Source: Burkholderiales bacterium (GTDB lineage: Bacteria; Pseudomonadota; Gammaproteobacteria; Burkholderiales; Nitrosomonadaceae). Taken from it: a DNA stretch of 64,000 nt. The notes beneath the pieces are model-generated. The model made no database searches and had not been told where the DNA came from. It saw only the letters and a program-made list of their open reading frames with translations. The translations under genes were made by a program, and so were the position numbers. Below are positions 46,255 through 56,152 of the stretch, piece by piece (the first letter of the stretch is position 1; every line of letters begins with the position of its first letter). The DNA is taken from assembly GCA_024235755.1 (NCBI GenBank), contig JACKLV010000005.1:123969-187968 (forward strand), written 5' to 3'.

Positions 46255-47801
46255 TGCAAGCCCAAGTAAGACTGTATTCAGCCGTTTTACTGATTTTTTT
46301 TATCGGTATCGGATTGATTTTATATAAACATCTGGCGCTTGGATTTCCATTAATGCCTGATGATAAAAAATTTGTCTGGACAATCGAGGCAAAAATTGAT
46401 TTTCAGGCCCAAGGCGACCCAGTCATCATATCGCTTGCGCTGCCGCCTAAAGAACCATACCTGACTTTTATGGAAGAAGATTTTGCTTCATCCGATTACG
46501 GTTTTAGCGAAATAACAACCAACAACGAGCGGCGTGGTCAATGGAGCAAACGATCAGCACAAGGTGCGCAAACGGCTTATTACCGCTTAAGTGTTTACGA
46601 AAACGACAAAATCGTTGAGGAGCCGCTGGTCGATACACCTACTCCACCCCAAAAGCCAGAGCTGGACGAAGTATTCATGACCGCTTCCATGACACTACTC
46701 GAACAAGTGCGCGCCCGATCCGCAAATGCCGAAATTTTTACACGCGAACTGATACAGACGCTGAACTCGAAATCACCCAATCAGAATCAACGCTTGTTGC
46801 GCAATGATAAAGCCGGCGAAGATTACAAAACCAATCTGATCCTTGATTTGCTCGCACTCGAAGGCATCAGTGCACGTGTAGTACGCGGTTTATTTCTCGA
46901 GGATGGACGAAGACGGCAATCCCTGACTAATTTTGTTGAAATCCACGATGGTAGACAATGGATTCTGTTTAATCAGGATACTGGAAAAAGCGGCAAGCCA
47001 AAAAATTTTTTGATCTGGCAGCGTGGCGGTCAGTCATTACTTGACGTTGTCGGTGGCAGGAATTCCCAGGTTTCTTTTTCCATCATTAAGAATACACATT
47101 CCACCAGAAATCTCGTCGTCAATAGCAGCCAGAACAAACAAGCAACCATTATAGACTTCTCTATATACAGCTTGCCCATCGAACAGCAAAACGCCTTTAA
47201 AATGATTCTTCTGTTACCGATCGGAGCACTAGTGGTTGTCATTATGCGTATCCTCGTTGGCATTCGCACTTCCGGAACGTTTATGCCCATTTTGATTGCA
47301 CTGGCGCTGATCGAAACAACACTCATTACGGGCATTATTATTTTCCTTATCGTCGTTGGCACAGGACTGATGATTCGATCGTATTTATCGCGTTTGAACT
47401 TATTGCTGGTAGCACGAATATCGGCGGTCATTATCGTTGTGATTACCATCATTGCGAGTATCAGTATTATTAGCCACAAACTGGGACTGAGTCAGGCACT
47501 TACAGTCACCTTTTTTCCAATGGTTATCCTCGCCTGGACGATTGAACGTATGTCCGTACTTTGGGAAGAAGACGGCCCCAGAGAGGTGTTGATTCAGGGT
47601 GCCGGCAGTTTACTAACCGCAATTATCGCTTACCTGTTTATGACCAACCGAACCGTTGAATACTTGACATTCAATTTTCCTGAGCTGATGCTGGTCAATT
47701 TGGCATTGATCCTGATTCTGGGCCAATACACCGGCTATCGCTTAACTGAACTGTATCGTTTCCACTCTGTGGGCAAACACCATGCTATTGACAAGCATTA
47801 A
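46254..47801 (+). CDS. Inactive transglutaminase fused to seven membrane helices
   Basis: 515 residues. One N-terminal membrane helix (8-25), an extracytoplasmic region with an inactive transglutaminase domain (about 30-300; LLALEGISARVVRGLFLEDG), then seven helices (about 315-505; SGTFMPILIALALIE and others). It is a known family (inactive transglutaminase with 7TM) that always travels with the retropepsin and the ATP-grasp ligase. It probably binds a peptide at the membrane. Overlaps the ligase gene by 20 bases. Confidence 0.9.
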   Translation: MQAQVRLYSAVLLIFFIGIGLILYKHLALGFPLMPDDKKFVWTIEAKIDFQAQGDPVIISLALPPKEPYLTFMEEDFASSDYGFSEITTNNERRGQWSKRSAQGAQTAYYRLSVYENDKIVEEPLVDTPTPPQKPELDEVFMTASMTLLEQVRARSANAEIFTRELIQTLNSKSPNQNQRLLRNDKAGEDYKTNLILDLLALEGISARVVRGLFLEDGRRRQSLTNFVEIHDGRQWILFNQDTGKSGKPKNFLIWQRGGQSLLDVVGGRNSQVSFSIIKNTHSTRNLVVNSSQNKQATIIDFSIYSLPIEQQNAFKMILLLPIGALVVVIMRILVGIRTSGTFMPILIALALIETTLITGIIIFLIVVGTGLMIRSYLSRLNLLLVARISAVIIVVITIIASISIISHKLGLSQALTVTFFPMVILAWTIERMSVLWEEDGPREVLIQGAGSLLTAIIAYLFMTNRTVEYLTFNFPELMLVNLALILILGQYTGYRLTELYRFHSVGKHHAIDKH

Positions 47802-48792
47802 ACGACTCAAAAGCATGGGCATTATCGGCATGAACCAGCGAAACTTCGGCCTAGTTTCACGCTATAACCCGCGACATCTGTATCCATTGGTTGACGATAA
47901 ATTAAAGACGAAGGAACTCGCGCAGAAAGCCGGTATTACAGTCCCCAAACTGCTCGGTACCTTGCACTACCAGCATGATGTCAAGCAGCTAAAAGAAACA
48001 TTGAGCGCCTATCAGCAGTTTGTCATCAAACCTGTTAAAGGCAGCGGCGGCAAAGGGATACTGGTCATCACCGAACAGGATCACAATTTGTACTACAAAC
48101 CCAGCGGCGATGCTGTCAAACTCACGCATATCAAACGTCATGTATCAAATATTCTGAGCGGATTGCACAGCCTTGGCGGCAAACCTGATTCGGTCATGAT
48201 CGAGTCATTAATACAGATCGACCCGGTCTTTGCCAATTACAGCTATGAAGGTATTCCGGATCTGCGCGTCATCGTTCTGAAAGGATATCCAATCATGGCA
48301 ATGTTGAGACTGGCCACTCATGCATCGGACGGCAGAGCCAATTTACATCAAGGCGCTGTCGGTGTCGGTATCGATATCGGCACGGGGGAAGCACTTCACG
48401 CTGTACAATACGGCGAACCCGTTTACCACCATCCAGATACCCGCAAGCCTTTTTATGATTTAACTGTACCGCATTGGAACAAGCTGCTGACACTGGCCGC
48501 CGCCTGTTATGAGATAACCGGACTCGGTTATCTCGGCGTTGACATTGTTCTTGACCGAGACCAAGGCCCCATGATTATCGAGCTGAACGCGCGTCCGGGA
48601 TTGTCAATACAAGTTGCCAATTTCTCCGGATTAGCGCCGCGTGTCGAAATCGTTGAGGCGCTGAAAGAAGTTAATCCCGATCCCCAGGCGCGTGTCGAAT
48701 TCAGCAAAAAACACTTTGCGGCAGTGCGCAATTTATTCCGACCGCGCAGAAAAATCAATCAAACCAGGAAACAGTCTTCCATTCTTACCTAA
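47782..48792 (+). CDS. Alpha-L-glutamate ligase-like ATP-grasp protein
   Basis: 336 residues. The N-terminus has the family motif GIIGMNQRNF; the ATP-grasp fold follows with QQFVIKPVKGSGGKGI, IDLGTGEA-like regions and the metal-binding end DQGPMIIELNARPGLSIQVAN. Related to RimK, which adds glutamates to the C-terminus of ribosomal protein S6; the substrate of this branch is unknown. It ends 8 bases into the convergent hpnG gene. Confidence 0.9.
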   Translation: MLLTSIKRLKSMGIIGMNQRNFGLVSRYNPRHLYPLVDDKLKTKELAQKAGITVPKLLGTLHYQHDVKQLKETLSAYQQFVIKPVKGSGGKGILVITEQDHNLYYKPSGDAVKLTHIKRHVSNILSGLHSLGGKPDSVMIESLIQIDPVFANYSYEGIPDLRVIVLKGYPIMAMLRLATHASDGRANLHQGAVGVGIDIGTGEALHAVQYGEPVYHHPDTRKPFYDLTVPHWNKLLTLAAACYEITGLGYLGVDIVLDRDQGPMIIELNARPGLSIQVANFSGLAPRVEIVEALKEVNPDPQARVEFSKKHFAAVRNLFRPRRKINQTRKQSSILT

Positions 48793-49600
48793 AATTAGAA
48801 GCGTTTGCATTGGAATCAGCCTGATCGGTATCCGCATTTTCTTCGATTCGTCCAACAACTGGCTCATTTGCAAAGCCACGGTCTGTCAGCTCACTTTTAA
48901 AACCCAGGCCGACTGTCTGCACGACCTTACTCAGTGTCGAACATGCTGCACGCATACCTACGCCTAAATGAAAAAGCGTTTTTAAAGATACCGATCTATT
49001 GAGTATAGCAGATGTCAGCTTAATCACATTCACCGTTCCGTCCGCATGGACAGCATCCAACAAGGCCGATGGCGGCGAAAATTCGAGCGGATCGACAATT
49101 GCTCGCACGGCAATAAAAGGGATATCTCTATGCGCGGCGAATTCAGCTACGATTGCCGATTCCATATCAGCAGCGCAAGCACCCGCCTCTTCCGCAAGTT
49201 TTAATTTTTCCTGTTGTGATGACAATGGGTTCTGCGTATCCGCCAAAATGCCCCCGACGACTGTCAGATAAGACGGTAGCATTTCTACCACCCGTTCTCG
49301 CCACTCAAGCGTTACCGGCAGTTCTCTACCCTTACAATACGTCGCTTCGGGCAATACCAGATCACCGGGTATCAGTTTGTCATTTAGCGCAGCCGCTGTC
49401 CCAAAACTGATCAACCCACCCACACCGTATTCATGCAGCATCTGAGATGCTCTTAATGCACCCGCCCCTCCCATGCCACTGAGGCACAATCGGGTTCTCG
49501 GTGCTATTCTGGAAATTTCAAAAAGCGAAAAACGCTGCTTCATTAAGCAGCTGGCCTCGGATTTTAAAGCGGACACGATGCCCACGATAGTTTCACTCAT
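48785..49600 (-). CDS. hpnG: Hopanoid-associated phosphorylase HpnG
   Basis: 271 residues of the nucleoside phosphorylase fold (IVGIVSALKSEASCL, GMGGAGALRAS, ACAADMESAIVAEFA with its nucleoside-binding Glu). HpnG releases adenine from adenosylhopane to give ribosylhopane, the first step towards bacteriohopanepolyols. It overlaps the 3' end of shc by 8 bases, so the two are coupled. The C-terminal 70 residues past the core are less conserved. Confidence 0.92.
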   Translation of the reverse strand: MSETIVGIVSALKSEASCLMKQRFSLFEISRIAPRTRLCLSGMGGAGALRASQMLHEYGVGGLISFGTAAALNDKLIPGDLVLPEATYCKGRELPVTLEWRERVVEMLPSYLTVVGGILADTQNPLSSQQEKLKLAEEAGACAADMESAIVAEFAAHRDIPFIAVRAIVDPLEFSPPSALLDAVHADGTVNVIKLTSAILNRSVSLKTLFHLGVGMRAACSTLSKVVQTVGLGFKSELTDRGFANEPVVGRIEENADTDQADSNANASNFR

Positions 49601-51575
49601 GCTTATCGCCCTTGGTCAAGGCGTAATAACGACACAGCGCCCATACCGGGAAATATTTGGAATAGCCATGATATTTCAGATAAAAGACCCGCGGGAAACC
49701 CGGTGCTGTAAACCAGGGCTCTTCCCACAATCCATCAGATGATTGATTGCGCAGCAAATAATCCACTCCTGCCCGCACAGACGTGCTGTTGACTTCGCCG
49801 ACAGCCATCAGGCCGAGTATTGCCCAGGCAGTCTGAAATGACGTACTTGCCTCAAGCTGGCCCGCCTGCTGCGTATCAAAGTAAGAATAATTCGTTTCCC
49901 CCCAACCGCCATCCTCACGCTGAACCGATTTCAGCCAATGCACTGCACGCCGGATAGACATGTGATTGACATCCAGTCCGGCCAATCTCAATGCTTCCAG
50001 CACTGACCAGGTACCATAGATATAATTCGTGCCCCAACGGCCAAACCAGGAGCCGTTAGCTTCCTGCTCACTTAATAGAAACTCAATCCCACGCTGAACG
50101 GCCTTATGATAACGCGCATCGCCATACAGACTGAGCGAACCGACACAGCGAGCTGTGACATCACTGGTCGGCGGATCGATCAACGCGCCATGGTCGGCAA
50201 ACGGTATCTCATTAAGATAATGATAGGTATTATCCACATCAAATGCAGCGAAACCGCCATTACCGGATTGCATCCCCGCTAACCAGTCAGCGGCACGGAC
50301 AATTGATTGTTCATAGCTATCCTGGGCATTTTCCACAGCCTGCCCTTGCGCTTGTACCAGAGCCCAGACAACAGCCGCGGTATCATCCAAATCAGGGTAG
50401 TGAGGGTTAGCATATTGAAATGCCCAGCCGCCGCCCGGCAATGTTGGACATTTATCCCGCCAGTCTCCCGGTTCATCCAATACCTGCTTCGTTAACAGCC
50501 AGTCCATCGCTGCTCGTACAGGTTTTTGATCCGCATCACGGTCTTCTTGTAATGCCAGTCCGCTCAAAACTGTATCCCAAACTGGTGATGTGCAAGGCTG
50601 ACACCATGCCTGTTCACCTTCAAAAACCAACAAATCTTCCAGTGCCTTGCGGCATTGCGCACGGTCAGGATGATCTTTTGCATACCCCAGAAGCGCCAAT
50701 GCTTCATAGGCATTGACCATCGCTGGAAAAATAGCACCTATCCCGCAATCGCCATTCAGGCGCTCTAACGTCCACTGTTCGGCACGACGTATCGAGTAAC
50801 GGCGCATAAACCCAGGCAAACGCGGCTCGAATCTGGATAATATCCGCTCGACCCACATAAAAAAGCGTTTCAGGCGCGTATCCGCTTTAGGAAAATAATT
50901 TTTTTCCTGCTCTGGGGGTACTGTAAACAATTCACGAATATCCACCTGTCGCGGATTGACGGCTTTCGCTTTCAGGGTACACAAAATGGATAGTGGCACC
51001 ATAACGGTGCGCGACCAGTACGAAATTTTACTCAGATGAAACGGAAACCACTTCGGCAACAGAATCAGTTCTGTTGGAACCACAGGCACTCCCCGCCAAG
51101 GAATTTGCTGATACATCGCCAGCAATAAACGCGTAAACACATTGGAACAAGCTGCGCCGCCATACTTGAGAATAGCTTCACGCGCACGCACCATGTGCGC
51201 TTCCCCGGGTAAATCTCCTGCCAGCTTTAACGCATAATAGGATTTCACAGTGCAACTGATATCAAAATCTCCGCCGTAATATAGCGGCCAACCATCATGC
51301 ACCTTATCCTGCTTCGACCGGATAAAACGGGCAATTTTCTGTTCAAGTCCGACGTCCACTTCATCCATGAAGTGCATCATCAGGATATATTCGGCAGGTA
51401 TCGTACAATCCGCTTCAAGCGGGAAGCACCAATGACCATCCTGGTTCTGCATGGCCAACAGCGCTGAACGTGCTTTTTTGTACTGATTTTCCAACGCCTT
51501 CCTATCGGCCTCATTGTCTTTAGCTGAATCCGTTTGCGTCTGGTTTATTGACATGCGTTCTTGCATCCCATTCAT
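49593..51575 (-). CDS. shc: Squalene-hopene cyclase
   Basis: 660 residues, full length. It cyclises squalene to hopene, the membrane sterol analogue. The catalytic acid motif DxDD appears in YPDLDDTAAVVW near residue 395. Several QW motifs (QEANGSWFGRWG, QREDGGWGETN, QSSDGLWEEPW) line the repeats. Methionines at codons 1, 4 and 8 leave the start somewhat uncertain. It lies 52 bases downstream of mlaA and is followed by hpnG. Confidence 0.96.
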   Translation of the reverse strand: MNGMQERMSINQTQTDSAKDNEADRKALENQYKKARSALLAMQNQDGHWCFPLEADCTIPAEYILMMHFMDEVDVGLEQKIARFIRSKQDKVHDGWPLYYGGDFDISCTVKSYYALKLAGDLPGEAHMVRAREAILKYGGAACSNVFTRLLLAMYQQIPWRGVPVVPTELILLPKWFPFHLSKISYWSRTVMVPLSILCTLKAKAVNPRQVDIRELFTVPPEQEKNYFPKADTRLKRFFMWVERILSRFEPRLPGFMRRYSIRRAEQWTLERLNGDCGIGAIFPAMVNAYEALALLGYAKDHPDRAQCRKALEDLLVFEGEQAWCQPCTSPVWDTVLSGLALQEDRDADQKPVRAAMDWLLTKQVLDEPGDWRDKCPTLPGGGWAFQYANPHYPDLDDTAAVVWALVQAQGQAVENAQDSYEQSIVRAADWLAGMQSGNGGFAAFDVDNTYHYLNEIPFADHGALIDPPTSDVTARCVGSLSLYGDARYHKAVQRGIEFLLSEQEANGSWFGRWGTNYIYGTWSVLEALRLAGLDVNHMSIRRAVHWLKSVQREDGGWGETNYSYFDTQQAGQLEASTSFQTAWAILGLMAVGEVNSTSVRAGVDYLLRNQSSDGLWEEPWFTAPGFPRVFYLKYHGYSKYFPVWALCRYYALTKGDKHE

Positions 51576-51627
51576 AAAATGTCCAATGTTTTAGATAATC
51601 AAACCAATTCCGATCAGATCAAATACC

Positions 51628-52500
51628 CTATTCACTCAATCCATTTTTTTCCGTTTTCTGTCGAACTGCATCCCCGGATTGATCCTCTTTGGAAGAATCG
51701 TCACCAGAAACCTGTTTTTTCGGTTTAACATCAAACGGATTATCCTGAAACAGCTCATCATCATAAAGTTTCAGGGGAGGGTTACCATCGTAAACCAAAA
51801 ATTCGCGCTGCTGCAACGATGCTTCCCGGACAAATAAATAAGGATCGAGCGCCGCCTGATCGCGTATACGCATCGGCCCAGCCAAACGTGCTCGTTTATC
51901 GATCGCTCCAAGAACGGTCAATGGGGCGAAAACACCTGCTCCTGCGACAGCGCCAACATAAAAAAGCACGTTGGTAAACATCGATACAGGCACACTCGCC
52001 ACATCCCGATTGCTGCTTGGCCCCAGAATCGGAATAAACAAATAAGAACCCGGTTCAAAACCCCATACCCCCAGAGTCTGACCGAAATCCTCATCATGCT
52101 TCTCCAGACCCATGTGTGTTGCCATATCAAACAAGCCGAATAAACCAACTGTTGAATTGATTACGAAACGCAAACCATCCGCAAAACCCTGCTTGACTTT
52201 GCCCTGTAAGAAAGCATTTAAAACAACATTCGGATACGATACATTGTCGTAGAAATTTCCAATTGATCGTTGTGCCGCTGTTGGTACATATTCTACATAG
52301 GCGTCAACCACCGGCTCAAACAAGACACGATCCACTTTGTCGGTAAAATCATAGGAAACGCGGTTGATATCTTCATGCGGGTCGACCGGATCAATATCTG
52401 CATCATCTTTTTTGGACAATGAAGTACAGCCTTGCAGAACGGCAATCAGGAATATCCAGAATAACACTTTCTGCAGCTTGTTTACTTTATTCTCACTCAT
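51628..52500 (-). CDS. mlaA: MlaA (VacJ) outer-membrane lipoprotein
   Basis: About 290 residues from the ATG at 52500; a longer frame begins at 52548. The lipobox is LQGC, and the domain has DPHEDINRVSYDFTDKVD, NVSYPNVVLNAFLQGK, DFGQTLGVWGFEPGSYLFIP and RDQAALDPYLFVRE, all typical of MlaA. MlaA removes misplaced phospholipids from the outer leaflet in the Mla pathway. Other mla genes are absent here. In several hopanoid makers mla-type genes sit near shc, which this matches. Confidence 0.93.
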   Translation of the reverse strand: MSENKVNKLQKVLFWIFLIAVLQGCTSLSKKDDADIDPVDPHEDINRVSYDFTDKVDRVLFEPVVDAYVEYVPTAAQRSIGNFYDNVSYPNVVLNAFLQGKVKQGFADGLRFVINSTVGLFGLFDMATHMGLEKHDEDFGQTLGVWGFEPGSYLFIPILGPSSNRDVASVPVSMFTNVLFYVGAVAGAGVFAPLTVLGAIDKRARLAGPMRIRDQAALDPYLFVREASLQQREFLVYDGNPPLKLYDDELFQDNPFDVKPKKQVSGDDSSKEDQSGDAVRQKTEKNGLSE

Positions 52501-52651
52501 CAAAGTAAGGCCAGAAATACCAGCCATTGCCCCATAAAACCCAATCACAATGCAAAAAATAGGCTATTTTATATGAGACACTTATACCGTGTCACACTTT
52601 TAACACGCACACAGCTAGCAGACCCTGGAAAAGCCATCTTCGGCAGCTTTG

Positions 52652-53190
52652 TTACCGGTCACTTCTAGCACTTCTAGGCTTTTTCTCAGCTGCACGGCGT
52701 ATCGAATTCTTCAAAACATGATGCAACAACTTGCTAAATCCTTTGCTGCATTGGCAGGCTCGGGTAATCAATCCCTCATCGTACAACCATTCTATCTCAT
52801 CAGCCAGCGCCTGATATACCGAGTTTTGCGGCAACCCCAGTTCCCGAATTGCTTTTTCGCTGCCAAAACACAGCGGGTAACGCGCCAATCGAACGCCTGT
52901 TAACGGTGCTCTCGGTTGACGGCGTGTCACATATAACAACGGGCATACCGCCTTCCGCCGCTCCTAAAGCAGCCTGTTCCGCAAGAAGTTTTGAACGACT
53001 GTAATGCCCGGGCAGGTCATAAACGGCACCATGTTGGGCTCCAACACCGGCTTTGGCTGCCAGACGCGACTTACCCGCAAAAATTGATTCAGTAGAAGTA
53101 TGTACAACAACTTCAGAATCACACCTTGCGGCTTCCTGCAGCATCGTACAGGTGCCTTCATAATTGGTGCGTTTGAAATCACTTTTATCA
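52652..53190 (-). pseudogene. hpnA: Remnant of a hopanoid-associated sugar epimerase (HpnA-like)
   Basis: Two fragments of an SDR-type epimerase in different frames. The 5' part (53190-52910) reads NYEGTCTMLQEAAR, VVHTSTESIF and the catalytic YSRSKLLAEQAAL; the 3' part (52935-52700) reads APLTGVRLARYPLCFGSEKA and RELGLPQ, a C-terminus like HpnA. The N-terminal NAD-binding loop and roughly the middle third are missing; the two parts meet near 52915. This is a decayed gene, not an indel error. Placed beside shc and hpnG it supports a former fuller hopanoid locus. Confidence 0.75.
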
Positions 53191-53290
53191 CGCACCCGCT
53201 TTCGTAGCATCAGAATGCTTTTCTTATTGATTAAATCAAACAAACCGCTTATTTCCAGGCAACATTTACCATGTAAAGTATGTTTTCACA

Positions 53291-53941
53291 TTATCGGTTC
53301 GAATACCCTGAATTCTGGTCAGTTCTCAAACTTGTTGACTTGCGCTCGCCTTGAATAGTCTCGACCAGCTTCAGCGCTTGTAATTCCATTTCAATAGCTA
53401 GCGCATCGACTTTTGCACGGAAATGGCGATAGAAAATCATACTGGGGATAGCAACCAGTATACCAAAGGCTGCGTTATACAGCGCAACAGAAATACCGTA
53501 GGCCAGTTGCGCAGGATTGCTGCCCGTTGGAGAGTTGGAACCAAAAATCTCGATCATGCCAACCAGCGTCCCGAACAAGCCCATCAATGGGCTGAGCGCG
53601 GCAATAGTGCCTAGAGTCGTCAAATACCGATCCAGATCGTGTGTCACAACACGCCCGGCTTCTTCGATGGACTCCTTCATGATCTCGCGCGGACTGTGCT
53701 CATTTTGCAATCCAGCCGCAAAAATCCGTCCCAATGGCGAATGCTGTTGAAGCTTTGAAATCATGTCCAGCGTAACGCCGCTTCTTTTATATTCGTTTAA
53801 CACCCGAGGCAACAAATCCTTTGGTGCAACCACACTTTGGCGCAATGACCATATTCGTTCGCCAATAATGCCCACAGCAATAATGGAAGCAAAAATAATA
53901 GGCCAAACCGGCCAACCCGCTGCTTCAATTAACGAAAACAC
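53291..53941 (-). CDS. exbB: ExbB/TolQ-type proton channel protein
   Basis: 216 residues with three membrane helices (residues 10-30, about 110-130, 150-170). Motifs LTTLGTIAALSPLMGLFGTLVGMIEIF and YGISVALYNAAFGILVAIPSMIFY are the ExbB pore helices. It normally forms a proton channel with ExbD to power TonB transport. The usual downstream neighbours exbD and lpxK are missing: a decayed epimerase lies there instead. The C-terminus is rich in Ser, Arg and Thr (GERKSTSLRTDQ). Confidence 0.93.
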   Translation of the reverse strand: MFSLIEAAGWPVWPIIFASIIAVGIIGERIWSLRQSVVAPKDLLPRVLNEYKRSGVTLDMISKLQQHSPLGRIFAAGLQNEHSPREIMKESIEEAGRVVTHDLDRYLTTLGTIAALSPLMGLFGTLVGMIEIFGSNSPTGSNPAQLAYGISVALYNAAFGILVAIPSMIFYRHFRAKVDALAIEMELQALKLVETIQGERKSTSLRTDQNSGYSNR

Positions 53942-54325
53942 CCAGCACTCTCCTTATTTAACAGAACGATATTCATCAACTCTAAAAAAGCAGGTATCTT
54001 AATTCCAAAATCGGTTACATAATGTAATGTGTCTTGCTGATATATTTTCAGCAATATTATGTTTTTTGTTTACTGCTCATTTGTAATTATTTGTGCATAA
54101 CTTTGTGGATATCTCTTGAATATCTACTATAAGTCACCAGATAAAAACACATTTTTATAAAAACGAATTTTATAACAAATTTATTATTGTTTACAAACAA
54201 TAAGTTAAGACAATAACGGCATTAGTCAGCCACAAAACCGGTAATAGTATCAATTTCACCGATGCATGTGGATCATTTTTTGAACACAGCAGCATTAATC
54301 AGATACCTACCGTCAAGCAACCCCT
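53942..54325. other. Divergent intergenic region of exbB and xseA
   Basis: 384 bases, very A/T-rich, with no gene. It holds promoters for both genes and the 20-base palindrome at 54184-54203. Confidence 0.6.
54184..54203. promoter_or_regulatory. 20-base palindrome, possible operator
   Basis: TTATTGTTT-AC-AAACAATAA, a perfect 9+2+9 dyad about 120 bases upstream of xseA and 240 upstream of exbB. It does not match a consensus I recognise (not FNR or Fur). It may be a protein-binding site. Confidence 0.5.
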
Positions 54326-55687
54326 ATGAACTTGTCGCCCACATTTGAAATTACACAGTCGATTATAACGGTAAGTGAGCTCAACCGTAATGTTAAAACC
54401 GTTCTGGAAAACAACATCCCTCTAATCTGGGTCAATGGCGAAATATCGAATCTCAAACGATATCCATCCGGGCATTGGTATTTTTCACTTAAAGACGCAG
54501 ATGCTCAAGTCCGCTGCGTCATGTTCAGGCATAAAAACCGGTATCTTGACTGGCAACCCAGAGAAGGCATGCAGGTTGAAGTACTCGCGCTAGTCACGCT
54601 GTATGAAGCACGCGGCGATTATCAGTTAAATATTGAAACCATCCGTCGTGCAGGCCTGGGAACACTATTTGAAGCCTTTGAGCGCCTCAAAAAACAACTG
54701 GAAAAAGAAGGATTGTTCGATATTGCCCGGAAACAACAGCTACCGGCCTTTCCGCGCCAGATCGGCATCATTACCTCTCCTGCAACGGCAGCCCTGCGCG
54801 ATGTCATCACTACGCTGCAGCGCCGCATGCCGTCACTGCCTATTGTCATTTATCCGACGCCGGTTCAAGGCAAGGATGCCGGAAAGACTATTGCTTCAGC
54901 AGTTGCTACTGCCTCAACAAGGCATGAATGTGATGTCCTGATTTTATGCAGAGGTGGCGGCAGCATTGAAGATTTGTGGGCATTTAATGAAGAAATAGTC
55001 GCACGGGCTATCGCCGCCTGTTCTATCCCGATCATCAGCGGCATCGGCCATGAAACCGATTTCACCATTGCCGATTTTGTCGCGGACAAACGCGCCCCAA
55101 CCCCCACCGCAGCCGCAGAAATGGCCAGCCCCGAGATAACGGAACTGAAACAACAATTGAACAGGCTACACCAGAAACTGCACCATGCAATTGCACGCCA
55201 GATTGAGAACCGCATGCAAAAAATTGATTTGCTTGCACACCGTCATACACACCCAGGTGAACGCATACAAAACCAGCTTTTGCAGCTTCAGCATTTACAG
55301 GAACGACTGAATAGCTTCATCACCCGCCAGCTCGAAAGAAAATTCTGGACTCTCAGCACATACCAGCAACATATCTTGTTTATTCGTCCCGAGCTTGTCC
55401 GACTAACAGAACACCATAAAAGATTATCGGAGCGTCTGAATCAGGCGTGCGCTTACCGCATTGAAACCATGACAACAAAATTACAACATCAGCAGATGCA
55501 ATTAACGCAGTTAAATCCACAAACCATTCTGAACCGCGGATACAGTATTACCTATTCTTCTCAGGGCACAGTGGTACGCAACGCGAATCAAATCCATACA
55601 GGCGAAAAAATTCAGGTAAAATTTGCACAAGGGCATGTCGATGCTGCAGTGACCAAAACCAACAGAAAGAACAGCGAAACAAAATAA
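54326..55687 (+). CDS. xseA: Exodeoxyribonuclease VII large subunit
   Basis: 453 residues, full length. The N-terminal OB-fold (LIWVNGEISNLKRYPSGHWYFSLKDA), the catalytic core with IGIITSPATAALRDVITTL, ILCRGGGSIEDLWAFNEE and GIGHETDFTIADFVAD, and a long coiled-coil region at 270-400 follow in order. It degrades single-stranded DNA together with the small subunit XseB, which is not nearby. Confidence 0.97.
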   Translation: MNLSPTFEITQSIITVSELNRNVKTVLENNIPLIWVNGEISNLKRYPSGHWYFSLKDADAQVRCVMFRHKNRYLDWQPREGMQVEVLALVTLYEARGDYQLNIETIRRAGLGTLFEAFERLKKQLEKEGLFDIARKQQLPAFPRQIGIITSPATAALRDVITTLQRRMPSLPIVIYPTPVQGKDAGKTIASAVATASTRHECDVLILCRGGGSIEDLWAFNEEIVARAIAACSIPIISGIGHETDFTIADFVADKRAPTPTAAAEMASPEITELKQQLNRLHQKLHHAIARQIENRMQKIDLLAHRHTHPGERIQNQLLQLQHLQERLNSFITRQLERKFWTLSTYQQHILFIRPELVRLTEHHKRLSERLNQACAYRIETMTTKLQHQQMQLTQLNPQTILNRGYSITYSSQGTVVRNANQIHTGEKIQVKFAQGHVDAAVTKTNRKNSETK

Positions 55688-55758
55688 GTTTACGACAGCT
55701 CGAAATAACTGACTATCAACAAATTGACTATTAACAAACCCCGAAAAGGAAAATATTA

Positions 55759-56145
55759 ATGCCTAAAACTTTTCTCTTACTGGGCGCCATCAATACCTTT
55801 CTTTGCATCGCATTGGGCGCTTTTGGCGCACATGGTTTAAAAAGCTTGCTCACCGATGACATGCTAACTATTTTCCATACCGGTCTGCAGTATCATTTAT
55901 ATCATTCGTTTGGACTGTTGATTATTGGCGTACTTCTGCTCCATTACGCCAGATCCCGCCTGATTGAATTGTCCGGCTGGCTAATGCTGCTAGGCATCAT
56001 TCTGTTCAGTCTTAATTTGTATTTGTTCAGCCTGACCGAAATACGCGCGTTCGGCATCATTACACCATTCGGCGGGTTTTCTTTTATTGTTTCCTGGGCG
56101 GTGCTTGCCATCGCACTCTGGAAAGACAGTCCGTCCGCTGGTTAA
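55759..56145 (+). CDS. DUF423 family inner-membrane protein
   Basis: 128 residues with four membrane helices (residues 5-23, 45-62, 72-90, 97-118). The start TFLLLGAINTFLCIALGAFGAHGL and the FGGFSFIVSWAVLAIAL end fit DUF423 (E. coli YgdD). Function unknown. It has a good ribosome site (AAAGGAAA) and its end overlaps or abuts the methyltransferase gene. Confidence 0.9.
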   Translation: MPKTFLLLGAINTFLCIALGAFGAHGLKSLLTDDMLTIFHTGLQYHLYHSFGLLIIGVLLLHYARSRLIELSGWLMLLGIILFSLNLYLFSLTEIRAFGIITPFGGFSFIVSWAVLAIALWKDSPSAG

Positions 56146-56152
56146 CAAGTCT

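Noticed and set aside
53296..53310. GGTTCGAATACC resembling a tRNA T-loop
   Set aside because: It lies in the exbB coding end and no acceptor stem, anticodon arm or D-arm can be folded around it.
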